Positions 46,926 through 57,783 are shown, numbered from the stretch's first letter. The stretch is 64,000 nucleotides of DNA from Hysterangium stoloniferum (GCA_015178975.1 WHVD01000013.1:1208790-1272789); one strand, 5' to 3'. Notes: generated by a model not told the origin, from the letters alone. Made by a program: numbers and translations.

Positions 46926-46929
46926 TCAG

Positions 46930-48359
46930 TCCGATGTCAAATCCCCAGCCGAAACAAAACTGCTTGCCATCAGGGGCTGTGAGGGCGTGTTTATTTTTGG
47001 CTCCTCGTGCGATTGAGGCGGGATTCTTTCCTGATGTAGTACGCTTTGATTGGCAGTCAGCGGGCAGGTGGCCTTGGACTCCACATCGAAAACAATGTGA
47101 GGAGTCCCTGTCAGTGCGCGGTCTCTTTCGTGGAGATCTGGCTGGGGAGGGGGGCTCTGCTGGCCATGAGCGCTTGGGTGGTGCCATTGAGGTCTGGGAC
47201 ACCTTTGCTGACCGAAGTGCTGTTCGAGTCGATATGATCGTCAGCGCCTCGGGATCTAAACAGCCTAAGTCATGAGACAGGTTGCGGGCAGCCGCCTCCC
47301 ATTGTTGAACATCATAGTCCATGGCAACATCCCAACTATGTGACTTCGCAATCGACGTCACAATCGCATGGTGGGCCGCTAACGCATTGGCTCTTTGGAC
47401 ACCACCATGGACTCGAGTGCGGTCAACTGCCGCCATTGCTGCTGCTAACCAGTCGATTATACTGATGCCCTTCTCATTCTCACGGTCCAGCCCTCTGGCG
47501 ATGATGCCACCAGATGGTGAAATGATAAACTCCTCTGCTCCTTTCTCTGCTCTTCGCCGTGCCTCGGAGGTGAGGGAGATGTAAGGAACGTAGTGAAGGT
47601 TCTTAAAGGCTTCCTCCACCTTGCGTGGGATTGCTGAAAAATAAAAAAAAAGGAAGGGGGAGTATGAGCATGATGATTGTATAGACACCACAGAATCGAA
47701 GCTGTCACAATGCACGGCATGCATTCCACAATGCTGTCAAACTGCTGTAGCATATGGCATGCATTCCACAATGCCATCGCACTGTCTGTGAACTGCGACA
47801 TGCCTTCCGCAATGCCGTTGGACTGTCTGGACGGTCCACATGTGAAATCATGCGGACCGGCCATCCATCTGTGAGATAAGGAAAGGGTGGACTTACGAAT
47901 CTCTAAAGGGTTGGCCTTAAACCCGGGTATAATCTCAGGAATTGGGGCCTTCCTGTTGGTTCGGGACTCACTAGTGGGTGAAGGTATGTTCCTGGCCCAC
48001 TGTAGTGCCTCTGGATCGAGGAACAACCTTGTCACAGGCGGGGCTGCTTCAGTTGCACTTCGTCCGTCCAGGTCACCAGGGCTAGCTTCATTTGATAGAC
48101 TATGTTTGTGCGCCAATAGCCGGGCTATTTGCGCATCCAGTAGTTCAATCTCGGAAGGTGGTGGGTGTTGGCCTACCCTCTGTGAATCGCAGTTGGTGCC
48201 AGCCCCTTCTGATAGCGGTAATGATGACGGATCCGGCCCTGGATTCGCGTCCGCTGGGGCAGTTTCCACTTGTGCCTCTGTGGGAGGTGGGTTCGTCTCA
48301 CCGTTCAGATTTATACCTAAGTGCGCAAACACCCCTTGTGGCAAGGCTCCAGACGTCAT
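46930..48359 (-). CDS. Gag of the tyrosine-recombinase element
   Basis: Exon 1 is 48359-47897 (MTSGALPQGVFAHLG), with donor gtaagt. A 263-nt intron holds three imperfect copies of gcatgcattccacaatg. The acceptor is tttttcag and exon 2 runs from 47633. The phases join (codon C/CA). Exon 2 carries basic RSPRKRPRTDRD, then a zinc knuckle CFRCGVQGHLPADC (C-x2-C-x4-H-x4-C). It is a nucleic-acid-binding structural protein. The same frame stays open far beyond, to 44434, overlapping RT/RNase H. The end given is where RT-like sequence starts in another frame. Confidence 0.75.
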
Positions 48360-48577
48360 AAGTGCGAAGTGAAATAAAAGGAAGAATTAATGAATGATAA
48401 TCTGTGAAAGGATGCGAAATTTTAGATACTGTACTGACAAAGATGTCGTAGGAAACAAAAGGCGTGCGACTCCTTCATACGCTCGGCTGGACGTTGAGTG
48501 CCGAACTACTCCCGGCACGCAGGGATCGTGCGGCACTCGATACTAAGCACCCCCTCCCTGCACGTCACGTGATGTGC

Positions 48578-49127
48578 TTTTTTTATTAAATACATTTATA
48601 TACCGCATCGCATAACTAAGATACATAGCGGTTCCGTAGCATCGTATAGAGCATAGCTACTATAGTATCTACGGGAGAATGAAGAGGAAGCAGGCCGGAT
48701 GCGTCGGAGCGAGTGGTGGTTGGCAGGATGGTCGAATAAAGAGAGGTGATTGTGCTGAACTTGCCCAGTGAACAGCACATGCCATTTGGGCCAAAGCCCC
48801 AGGAAGAACCCGAGATCCTGCTAACAGGCGTTGACGATGGCTGCAGACACACCAAAGTCTTACATTGCTAGTGCATAAGTGAATGCTGGAGTCAGGGGTG
48901 GGTAGGAAGAAAAGACCACTGCCAGGCTGTGGTCATGGTTTAGGAGGTGCCAGTGACAGTCTGCAGGTGACACTGGTGTGCGGCTGAAGGCTGCTGACTT
49001 TGACAGAGCAGTGAATTCAGAGGCTCCCCAAGCCTGTTCACTGTCATCTGCCTCTCTGTCCTTTTACCACAAGCATGGGGGACCCAACCCCAGAGGCAGG
49101 TGGTGGTCACGGAACAAGAGAGCCTTG
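48578..49127 (-). mobile_element. Second LINE/SINE-like insertion, A-tailed (right arm)
   Basis: Mirror of 489-1038, also 550 bp. On the reverse strand it starts after gagcacatcacatga (49142-49128) and ends with seven A at 48578-48584, before gcacatcacgtga (48577-48565). No coding motif. Confidence 0.55.
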
Positions 49128-49142
49128 TCATGTGATGTGCTC

Positions 49143-49451
49143 TTTTTTTTTTGTTATATTTGTATCCCACTTCAAGTAACAAGGACTAACTGCAGCCAGG
49201 GGCATGGTGTCCCCACTAACATATGGTATGGAATTACAAAGTGCCAAGTGAGCTACGTGGGTATGAGGGATTTTGGTGTGAGGAAGCAGTCTGGGTTTTC
49301 AGTGTGAGGTGGGAAGTGGGGGTTGTAGGCACAACAAGAAAGAGACACAAGAGGATAATACAAGCATGTGAAGGGGATATAGGTACACAAAGGAAATACA
49401 AATAGCTAGAAGGAGACTTTTCTGTGTCCAGGAGATAGGAGGTGTAGGTCA
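49143..49451 (-). mobile_element. LINE 3' tail, first insertion (right arm)
   Basis: Continues the LINE fragment at 57784-58510 after removal of the chromovirus. It ends in ten A (reverse strand, 49152-49143), followed by gagcacatcacatga (49142-49128). This matches the 15 bp at 58525-58511 exactly. Joined, the LINE remnant is about 1.03 kb. Confidence 0.65.
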
Positions 49452-50202
49452 TGTTACAACTGTGTCATGACCCCTCGCAAGCTGACAGCCCCCGATGGTA
49501 TATCATCGTAGTATTTTGTCTGTCTTCAATCAAGTCGACATCTCCGAAGCCATCGGCTTCCCGATGCTGACGTATACCCTCCCGGTTATTCAAACCCGAC
49601 TACACCTTTTCTGTCTGGTTATGCTTTGATACGTCCCTTTCCATTATTATGATCCCTTTTACACTATGTCTCACATATGTCTATATATATATGTAACCCT
49701 TGAACTATTTCCTTTTATCGTAGTCCCGCTCTCAGTTATCATCGGCCTCCGAACTAATCATAAACTTCCCGTTTCTAGTCAAGCTTATTGTTAATACCGT
49801 TTTCTGCCTTTCTCCCCATTAGTATTTTCTAGATGCCTGTTACTTGTATATGAACCCGCTGTAGTTGTAGTTACTAGGCAATCAGAATATCGACTCAGAA
49901 CATCCCCCTAGCTCTATTATAAGTATCCTGCCATCTGCATCCTTGGTCTTCGACCTCGGTCTCTGACCTCAGCCTCCAACCTCGGTCTCTGACCTCAGCC
50001 TCCAACCTCAGTCTCTGACCTCAGCCTCCAACCTTGGTCTCTGACCTCAGCCTCCAACCTCGGTCTCCGATCTTCACCCGCCTGAAATCTAAGGACATTC
50101 AACGTGAACTTGTGAGGGCACAGCACATAAGCTGAAGCCAAGTCCTTCCATTCGGCCCCCATCGGTTACCCGACATTTAGCCCGTCAGTCAGTTCTTAAC
50201 AG
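49452..50202 (+). repeat. 5' LTR of the chromovirus (751 bp)
   Basis: Contains a minisatellite at about 49945-50080, with four to five units of ~26 bp (ggtctctgacctcagcctcc). The 3' LTR has only one short unit there and also lacks ~20 bp (gaactaatcataaacttcc), explaining its shorter length. Confidence 0.93.
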
Positions 50203-50238
50203 TATATTCTGATTTCACACTCGCATTTCACGTCAACC

Positions 50239-51537
50239 ATGCCCCCGAGGAAGAAAGATGCCAAGCCAAGTGGCGAAGCAGAATCTTCCACTCTCAAGTC
50301 TCCTTTCCTGTATACAGCCCGAGCTATTTCAAGAACCCCGCAACCAGGAACCTCTGAAGAATCCCGCTTTGTGGAAATTACTGGTGATGCTGAAGAAGTT
50401 ACTGAAGCAACCGAACCCGAAGCACCTGAAGGGGATAACAATCAATCAGCTCCAGAACCCGAACCCGAGGATAATGACCAACCAGCACCTCAGGCCAGTG
50501 GTTCTAAAAAATCTGCAAAACACAAACTGGCTCTCGATCCTGACGAAACATGGGAATTGTTCTCAGGTACCCTAGGATCCCTTAATGAATTCCTTAAAAA
50601 CAATACAAAGGAAAAAGAACCTGGGCAAACCCAAGTCAACAAACCCAAACCGTTTACCGGTTCAAACCTGAAGAAATTACCGACATTTCTTATGCAATGT
50701 TGATTCAACTTTAGGTACCGCCCAGCTGCCTTTGCGACGGATGACCGAAAGGTAAACTTCACACTCTTACGTCAAGGATTCCGCAGCAGCCTAGTTCGAA
50801 CCCGCATTCTCCGGCCTCACCTTGGAAGATCCTGATTGGCTTCACGATTGGGATGCTTTCGTTGAAGAACTCGAAACAAACTTTGGCCCTTATGAGCAGA
50901 CCGGCAATGCTGAGACCATTCTTTCTAATCTCAAAATGAAAGACACCCAGCGCATCACCAATTACATCGTCCAGTTCAACAACCTCGCCGTGCGTTGTGA
51001 CTGGGGCGATTTGGCCCTCCATTACCAGTTTTACTCTGGCCTCCCATCTCGCCTCAAAGATGAGGTTTCCAAGGGAGAGACTGGCAAGCCAAAGACTCTC
51101 CCCCTCATGTGCCTAAAAGCCCAAAATGCAGATGCCCGATACTGGGAATGACGTTCGGAAATTAGTCACAAAAACCCCTCGGACAAGAAATCATCGGACA
51201 ATAAGAATGCCAACAAGTCTGGTAATCAAAATACCAACAACAGTGGCAACTCGAACTCCGATAAGAAGTCCGAAAACAAAGGGCCTACTGACAAAAAAGG
51301 CAAAGGCAAACAGTTGAGCAAGTCTCAAGACAAACCCGACCTTACTGGCAAACTCGGCCCCGACGGCAAGCTTCTACCACAGGAAAAGCAATGCCGAATG
51401 GACAACAATCTGTGCTTGTTATGCGCAGATCCCGGACACCAAGTCGCTGCATGCCTGAAAGCCACAAAAGCCCGATCGGCCAATACGGCCTCAATTTCGC
51501 AACCGGCCAAGCTGGCTGCCGAATTGAAAAATGATTA
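50239..51537 (+). pseudogene. Chromovirus gag
   Basis: Starts MPPRKKDAKPSGE with an acidic, Pro/Glu-rich N-terminus. It then has KLPTFLMQC, a TGA (50701-50703), FNFRYRPAAFATDDRK, a frame shift near 50765 and a TAG in place of the Trp expected before FEPAFSGLTL. Next come DWDAFVEELETNFGP and YYSGLPSRLKDE-like YSGLPSRLKDE, with a TGA at 51149-51151 after YWE. It ends with a zinc knuckle CLLCADPGHQVAAC (C-x2-C-x4-H-x4-C). It would be a particle protein; it is not expressible intact here. Confidence 0.88.
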
Positions 51538-51555
51538 AGTAACTCTCTGGATTCC

Positions 51556-54500
51556 ATGCAGTTAGAGAGTTGCATTAAATCACCCCGCACACCGGAAAGT
51601 TGTCATCTTAATGCATCTGCACTTCATGATCCGAATGCTTTATTTGTAAATCTTACTTTGGAACCCCTCGGGAGCCTTGTTTTTCGAGCTCTTGTAGATT
51701 CAGGTTCAACCCATTGTTTTATAGATAAAGATTTCTCCCAAAAAAACCTCTTAAACACCTATGCAATAGATCTGATTCTGCTACGACTTTTCGATGGTCC
51801 CTCAAACTCTGTAATCTCGCAAGCCTGCAAACTCCAAATTCGGTTCCCTTGTGGAACTTTTCAATCTGTTGCATTTTTCCTAACACAGTTGGACTCGAGC
51901 TGCTCCATGGTTTTAGGACATAACTGGCTCACCCGTTACAATCCATTGATTGATTGGGTATTGGGCAGTATCCGTTTCCAAACCCTGTCAGCACCTGATA
52001 CAACTGCTCCATCTCCACCCGTTTCGGCAAATATGGCCTTTACGGCACCTCTGGCCCCCGTGGCAAATCCAAGCTCTCCGCCCTCCATCTCTCTAATAAA
52101 TGCCACAGCTTTTATGAGAGCCATCAAGTTGGAAGGTTCCCAAGCATTTTCCGTCAAACTCAAAGTTGACGAAGTTACCAGTCACTTTGTGACCCCGGTA
52201 ACCGAACCTGTCGCAGATTTGGAAGGTGTTCCAGAAAAATACCACAATTTTGCTGACGTCTTCAATAAACAAAAAGTTGATCATCTTGCCCCTCATAGGC
52301 CCTACAATTTGAAAATCGATATTGAAGAAGGTTCACATCCGCCCTTAGGCCCAGTTTATCCTCTCTTGCCCTCTGAGTTATCGGCTATCCGAGATTTCTT
52401 GGACGAACATTTGGCTATAGGATTTATCTGACCCTCAAAATCTCCTTATGGAGCCCCTGTCCTGTTCATTCGGAAAAAGGATGGTTCCCTTCAGCTTTGC
52501 GTTGACTTTCAAGGACTAAATGCGATCACTCGAAAAGATAAGTACCCGTTACCACTAATCTCCGATTTACTTGATGCCCCTCGGAAGGCCCAAATTTATA
52601 CAAAGATAGACCTCAAACATGCCTATCATTTGGTTCAGATCGCCAAAGGCGACGAATGGAAAACGGCTTTTTGCACTCGCTATGGCTCCTTTGAATGGTT
52701 AGTGATGCCTTTCAGCCTCACCAATGCTCCATCAGTTTTTCAACGTTTTATCAACGATGTCTTTTCCGACCTCCCTGATGTCTACGTCATTGTGTACTTA
52801 GACGATATTCTCATATTCTCTGAAGACCCTACACTTCACAATGAACATGTCTGTGAAGTTCTCCGAAGACTCAGAAAACATGGACTTTTTGCGAATGGTA
52901 AAAAATGTTTTTTTGATGTCAACACAGTTGAATATTTAGGCTTCATGATGGGACCCGATGGTTTCCGCATGGACAATTCTAAAATTCAAGTCATTCAAGA
53001 TTGGCTGGAACCCCGAAAAGTCAAAGACATTCAGTTCTTTTTAGGTTTCACTAATTTTTATTGTCATTTCATTCACAACTACTCAAAAATTACCGTTCCG
53101 CTCACCCGTCTTACTCGTAAAGACACCCTGTGGAACTTCTCCAAGGAATGCTGATTGGCATTCCAAGAATTGAAAAGTGCGTTCACGTCTGCCCCTATAT
53201 TGTCGCACTGGAAACCCGATGTTCAACTCATTGTGGAAACTGATGCCTCGGATAATGCACTTGCTGCGATATTGTCCATTCTGGACACCGACGGTGAAGT
53301 CCACCCAGTAGCTTTTTTGTCTCACACATTTTCGGCACCTGAACTCAATTACGATGTTCACGATAAAGAACTACTTGCAATATTTGAAGCTTTCAAAATG
53401 TGGAGACATTCCTTGGAAGGGTCGGCTCACCCAACAGACGTTATAACCAACCATAAAAACTTGGTTTACTTTTCAACCACAAAACTACTCACCTGTCGGC
53501 AAGCCTGATGGTCTGAATACCTCTCCGCCTTCAATATGATTATCTGTTTCCGCCCCAGCCACCTTGGCGGGAAACCCGACTCTATGACTAGACAATGGGA
53601 TGTCTATCCTAAAGAGGGGAGTAGCGACTACGCCACAGTTAATCCACATAACTTTAAGCCTATGTTTTCATCAGAACAACTGTCTGCGTCAATCCGAGCG
53701 ACTTGCCTCATACATCCAGTCATGCGCAGTGTTATCCTTATGGATACCGAAAAGTTACATTAAGATATACTATCGGCAATTCCATTAGACCCAGTCACCA
53801 AAGCACACCTCGATAATCCATCCGACCCCGATCAACCCCGATGGTCGCTAGATGCACAAGGTTTCATTAGACTCGACAATCCCATTTATGTACCAGATTC
53901 TGACACCCTTCAGCTGCGAATCCTACAACATAAACATGCCCACCCAATCTCGGGACATTTCGGCCTCAACAAGACTCTCGCACTCATTCGCAGAGAATAT
54001 ACTTGGCCCGGCCTCCGAGTTTTCGTTAAGCACTATTGTAAATCTTGTACAACTTGTTTACACTCTAAATCACAGCGACACAAACCATATGGCCTACTCA
54101 AACAATTACCGATACCGGAAAAACCCTGGAACTCGATTTCTATGGATTTCATCGAGCACCTACCGGCATCTGAAGGACATACAGCAATCCTAGTTGTTGT
54201 GGATTGGCTCTGAAAGCAAAGCATTTTCATTCCAACTTATGATACAATAACATCTGTACAGTTGGCTGAACTATTCGTCACCCATGTGTTTTCAAAGCAC
54301 GGCATTCCGTCACATGTCACATCCGATCGCGGTTCCGAGTTTGTCTCTCATTTCTTTAGGTCACTTGGAAAAGCGTTAGACATGAAACTGCATTTCACTT
54401 CGGGCTACCACCAGGAAGGCGACGGCCAAACCGAACGCATGAACCAAACTTTGGAACAATACATTCGTGTCTATTGCAATTATCAACAAGACAATTGGAA

Positions 54501-55208
54501 ATCATTACTACAGCTAGCTGAATTCGCATACAACAATGCCCCAAATGCCACTACTGGCATTTCAAAGGCTACAACCCGAATATCGCAATCCACCCGGAAC
54601 GTGATCTTGCATCCACCCGTGCTCAAGACTTCATTACTAATCTAGACGAGCTACATCAAGAACTTCGGAAAACAATCGCAATGGCCCAAGAGCGATACCA
54701 ACGGTCCACGGATAAAAATCAGCTCCCACCTCCCAATTTTAAAATTGGTGATCGAGTATTCGTTAAAGCCGAGTTTTTCCAAACCACTAGACCTTCTAAA
54801 AAGCTCTCTGAAAAGTATTTAGGTCCTTTTGAAGTCATAGCACAAGCTGGCACGCTTTCAGGGACGCTTCGGCTTCCTGACAACATGCGTGCAGTCCACC
54901 CGGTGTTCCATGTATCTATGTTAGAACCATGCATTGCTAACACTATACTGGATCGCTTACAACCACCACCACCACCCATAATTATCAACGGAGAACCCGA
55001 ATTTGAAATATCAGAAATCCTAGACTCCAAGATCGACAATTGCAGGCAATCATGCAAGTTACTTTATTTGGTCAAATGGACTGGCTATGAAGGTACAGAT
55101 GAAGAAACTTCCTGGATCCTAGCCACTGAACTCGGCAATGCATCAGAAATTGTGTTAGGTTTCCATCAAGCATACCCGAACAAACCCGGTCCTTTAGACT
55201 CTCTTTAG
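51556..55208 (+). pseudogene. Chromovirus pol with C-terminal chromodomain
   Basis: Protease: [40 protein letters not shown] and the palm box [13 protein letters not shown]. RNase H: ETDASDNALAA and DKELLAIFEAF. Integrase zinc segment: H...H...CKSCTTC near 53930-54060. Core: D in SMDFIEHL and TSDRGSEF, E in GQTERMNQTLEQ. Chromodomain: EFEISEILDSK...YLVKWTGY...SWILATEL. Stops: TGA 52429, 53152, 53506 and 54211; TAA 53761. A small deletion near 54562 shifts the frame before KGYNPNIAIHPE. Chromodomain integrases direct insertion to heterochromatin. The copy is dead. Confidence 0.93.
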
Positions 55209-55344
55209 TTTTCACACAGCACCTGACATTTTCGATCCTCAAACCTCAAGCCGAACTTAAGTTATCAAGTCTCACTATCCAATGCTCTTCAAGTTCAATT
55301 CACGCCCAAAAAAAAAAAAGGGATTAAGTCAAATTATTACTTTG

Positions 55345-55671
55345 TTAACTATCTAAAGTTTCCTCTACTACTTCTCCTTCCTCCTCAGCCTCCAAAGCTT
55401 GCGCTTCACTGATGGCCGCTGATATTCCTTTCCCTCCAACTTCCTCCAAAGTTCTAACTGGCTCAACCTCGTCCGAACTGGGTAACTTGAGGTACTGCTC
55501 GAGCTGCCCCCTGACCCATTGTAGCATGGCTGTTTGCTCCCCAATAGCAACTCCCAGCAGTCGCATTTGCTCTTGAAAGAGTCCCTGCTGTCGCAGAGAC
55601 TCGGTTCGCCACCGAGTGGTTTCCGAGAAGTATAACTGCATAAGGCGGTTTTGTTCCTCCATCGCATCCAT
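55345..55671 (-). CDS. Coiled-coil/acidic exon, antisense within the chromovirus
   Basis: An open 108-codon reverse-strand frame starting MDAMEEQNRLMQ, with heptad-like Leu/Glu/Gln spacing. It is then acidic (EAEEEGEVVEE) and stops. It lies downstream of the antisense gene at 56984-56309 on the same strand and may be its last exon. The connecting exon (55680-56300) is not resolved. Confidence 0.45.
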   Translation of the reverse strand: MDAMEEQNRLMQLYFSETTRWRTESLRQQGLFQEQMRLLGVAIGEQTAMLQWVRGQLEQYLKLPSSDEVEPVRTLEEVGGKGISAAISEAQALEAEEEGEVVEETLDS

Positions 55672-56308
55672 CTGGCACTTCCCATTGTGAAGAGTGGTAG
55701 AAGTTCTAACCGTTCTATATACGAAGAATATCGACCGTTGAAGTACGATACCACGATGTATTGACTGTCTAAGTCTAATACGGACCGAACACGTATTGAC
55801 TACTTAGTTCAATACGGTAGAGAGAAGTAGCTATCTAAAGTAAGGTAGATAGCTAGAATGAATAAGCAGAATCGACTGGTTAAGTGCGATTCTGGACAAC
55901 TGCTCGAGTGCAAGTAGAGTAGTTAGAGAGTTGAATAATAGAGTAGCGTGGATGTAGTCCTCGCAAGTTGAGATAGGGATTGAGTTTCGACTGATACAGT
56001 TCGAAACTCAGTTTGAATGAGTAGCTAAAGCCCGTCTGTGACGGTCGAGACGATACACCAATCACAACTTACAGGACACTAACGGGTGTCTGGGTAAGTC
56101 GTGGTTGTGGTGTAAAAAGTGTCTGAGTTCTAAACTACGGGCGCTAGAATACATAAGTCTGGCGTGTGTGCACCCACAAGAGTCGATGTACCGCATACAT
56201 AGGTCATCGAACTAATTATAGATATAATGAAAGAGAGAAAATAGAAATAATAAAGGAAATATAGTAAGAGCACATCTGACTATATTTCCTGAGTGTATTT
56301 TGCCATAC

Positions 56309-56984
56309 CTCTCACACCCGTAGGTCGCACTCCTGTTGGCCCCTGGGAAGGTGCAACTGAGTTTTTGACCCGCACACTCTTGGCATGTGTGGCCCCAACC
56401 ATTTGCCTGAGGATGGCAAGCTCGATTCCGAGCAGTGCAGTGGTTGCACCTTGGATCATTTTCGGGCCCCACCTTGGGGGCCCCCTTTTGTCTCTGTCAC
56501 TAAAAGTTAGTAAAAGCAAAAAAAATATATAACAAAAGCACCTTCGGGCTCGAAGGCCCTGCAACCTCATCATCATCTTCCTCGTCCTCTTCATTGGAAG
56601 CCGACAGCGATACTGCCTTCCCCTGAGAAGAGAACATTAGTAGATATTCGCAGTGCGATGTTTCTCCTGACTTACCTTCCCTTCTCGTTTCTTTCTTGCC
56701 TCCTCCTCTCGGGCCCGACCAACCTCCTGCTGTTTTTTCCTTGCGAGCTCGGCCTCCCAATGCTTGCGCATAGCTTCCACCTCTGCCCGTCTCTTCTCCT
56801 CCGCCTCAGCCGCCTTGATCGCTTTCAACTCCTCCATCTCCTTACGTTCCTCCTCCTCACGCGCCTTCTTCTTCACCTCTAGTTGGCGACGACATTCTTG
56901 TGTGTTCGGTATTCCGCTCAGACCCGACAAGGGGGTTACCTTCAGCCTGACAGGGATGGTTTTTGCCCCAGAGTTCAATGACAT
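56309..56984 (-). CDS. Spliced antisense gene inside the chromovirus (Cys-cluster protein)
   Basis: Reverse-strand exons 56984-56676, 56622-56542 and 56493-56309, with introns of 53 and 48 nt (GT-AG; branch-like tactaat and actaac), all phase 0. Exon 1 starts MSLNSGAKTIPVRLKV and becomes a long Lys/Glu coiled coil (KKKAREEEERKEMEEL). Exon 2 is acidic (NEEDEEDDDEV). Exon 3 has a Cys cluster C-x2-C-x6-C...C-x2-C-x6-C (CNHCTARNRAC, CQECAGQKLSC), like the Zn-cluster proteins of many basidiomycete repeats. A donor gtatgg ends exon 3, so more exons are likely. An in-frame upstream ATG at 57077 is possible. The function is unknown, perhaps regulatory. Confidence 0.6.
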
Positions 56985-57157
56985 CGTGGTTGAAAGGAAA
57001 GGATGAAGAGTCGAGCACCTTGTAACCCTCCAATTTTTATATTCAAACTTTTTTCCGGTCACATGACATTTTGACACACAACCTGTACCCGACGTTGTTT
57101 TACGTACACGATCTAGATTTTTGGCCTCCTTGGGATTTCGGCCAAATGAGGGGATAC

Positions 57158-57783
57158 TGTTATGACTGTGTCATGACCCCTCGCAAGCCGACAGCCCCCG
57201 ATGGTATATCATTGTAGTATTTTGTCTGTCTTCAATCAAGTCGACATCTCGGAAGGCATCGGCTTCCCGACGCTGATGTATACCCTCCCAGTTATTCAAA
57301 CCCGACATGCCTTTTCTGTCTGGTTATGCTTTGATATGTCCCTTTCCATTATGATGATCTGTTTTACACTATGTCTCACATATGTCTATATATATATGTA
57401 ACCCTTGAACTATTTCCTTTTACCGTTGTCCCGCTCTCGGTTATCATTGGCCTCCCGTTTCTAGTCAAGCTTATTGTTAATACCGTTTTCCGCCTTTCTC
57501 CCCATTAGTATTTTCTAGATTCCTGTTACTTGTATATGAACCTGCTGTAGTTGTAGTTACTAGGCAATCAGAATATCGACTCAGAACATCCCCCTAGCTC
57601 TATTATAAGTATCCCACTGTCTGCATCCTTGGTCTTTGACCTTGGTCTCCGATCTTCACCTGCCTGAAATCTAAGGACATTCAACGTGAACTTGTGAGGG
57701 CGCAGCACATAAGCTGAAGCCAAGTCCTTCTGTTCGGCCCCCATCAGTTACCTGACATTTAGCCCGTCAGTCAGTTCTTAACA
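57158..57783 (+). repeat. 3' LTR of the chromovirus (626 bp)
   Basis: Starts TGTTATGACTG and ends CTTAACA before ggtca. It differs from the 5' LTR by the minisatellite contraction, a ~20-bp deletion and scattered transitions. Confidence 0.93.

Larger units (their letters stand above)
44065..48543 (-). mobile_element. Tyrosine-recombinase (DIRS-order) retroelement, right arm only
   Basis: 4479 bp that interrupts right-arm sequence which is continuous at 1066-1075 of the left arm. It is flanked by TA (44063-44064 and 48544-48545), which may be duplication or target homology. There are no LTRs and no DDE integrase. It encodes gag with a CCHC knuckle, RT plus RNase H, and a tyrosine recombinase, which defines the DIRS order. 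A short hairpin (gagtgccg / cggcactc) lies at the 5' end (48500-48541). A 12-bp inverted pair (tggttgggtagg at 44107, cctacccaacca at 44209) lies near the 3' end. Confidence 0.9.
35320..49615 (-). repeat. Right arm of giant inverted duplication
   Basis: Reverse-complement partner of 1-10500. It is longer because it carries a 4.48-kb tyrosine-recombinase retroelement (44065-48543) and keeps ~0.8 kb that the left arm has lost. It lacks the 1.03-kb DNA transposon and the 463-bp tandem duplication of the left arm. Apparent identity is high, with scattered transitions and small indels. It continues into the chromovirus at 49452, whose LTR start is shared with window positions 164 to 1. Confidence 0.95.
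49452..57783 (+). mobile_element. Complete Ty3/gypsy chromovirus (8332 bp)
   Basis: The 5' LTR is 49452-50202 and the 3' LTR 57158-57783 (TGTTA...TTAACA), with target duplication ggtca at 49447-49451 and 57784-57788. The internal order is gag, protease, RT, RNase H, integrase and chromodomain, then a 1.95-kb insert with an antisense gene, then a purine-rich gaggggatac before the 3' LTR. Gag-pol carries at least seven stop codons and three frame shifts, so it is inactive. It is inserted in a LINE remnant. Confidence 0.95.

Noticed and set aside
44434-47724. A single 1096-residue protein taken at face value
   Set aside because: Only its ends match gag and tyrosine recombinase. The middle is the shadow of RT/RNase H read in another frame, so I list the parts separately and treat the open shadow as a finding.
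1-49615. Inverted arms as an assembly artefact
   Set aside because: The arms differ by a 4.5-kb insertion, a 1.0-kb transposon, a tandem duplication, a deletion and many point changes, which a mis-joined single sequence would not show.
49945-50080. CRISPR-like array in the chromovirus LTR
   Set aside because: The ~26-bp units are direct tandem repeats without unique spacers, inside an LTR of a eukaryotic element.
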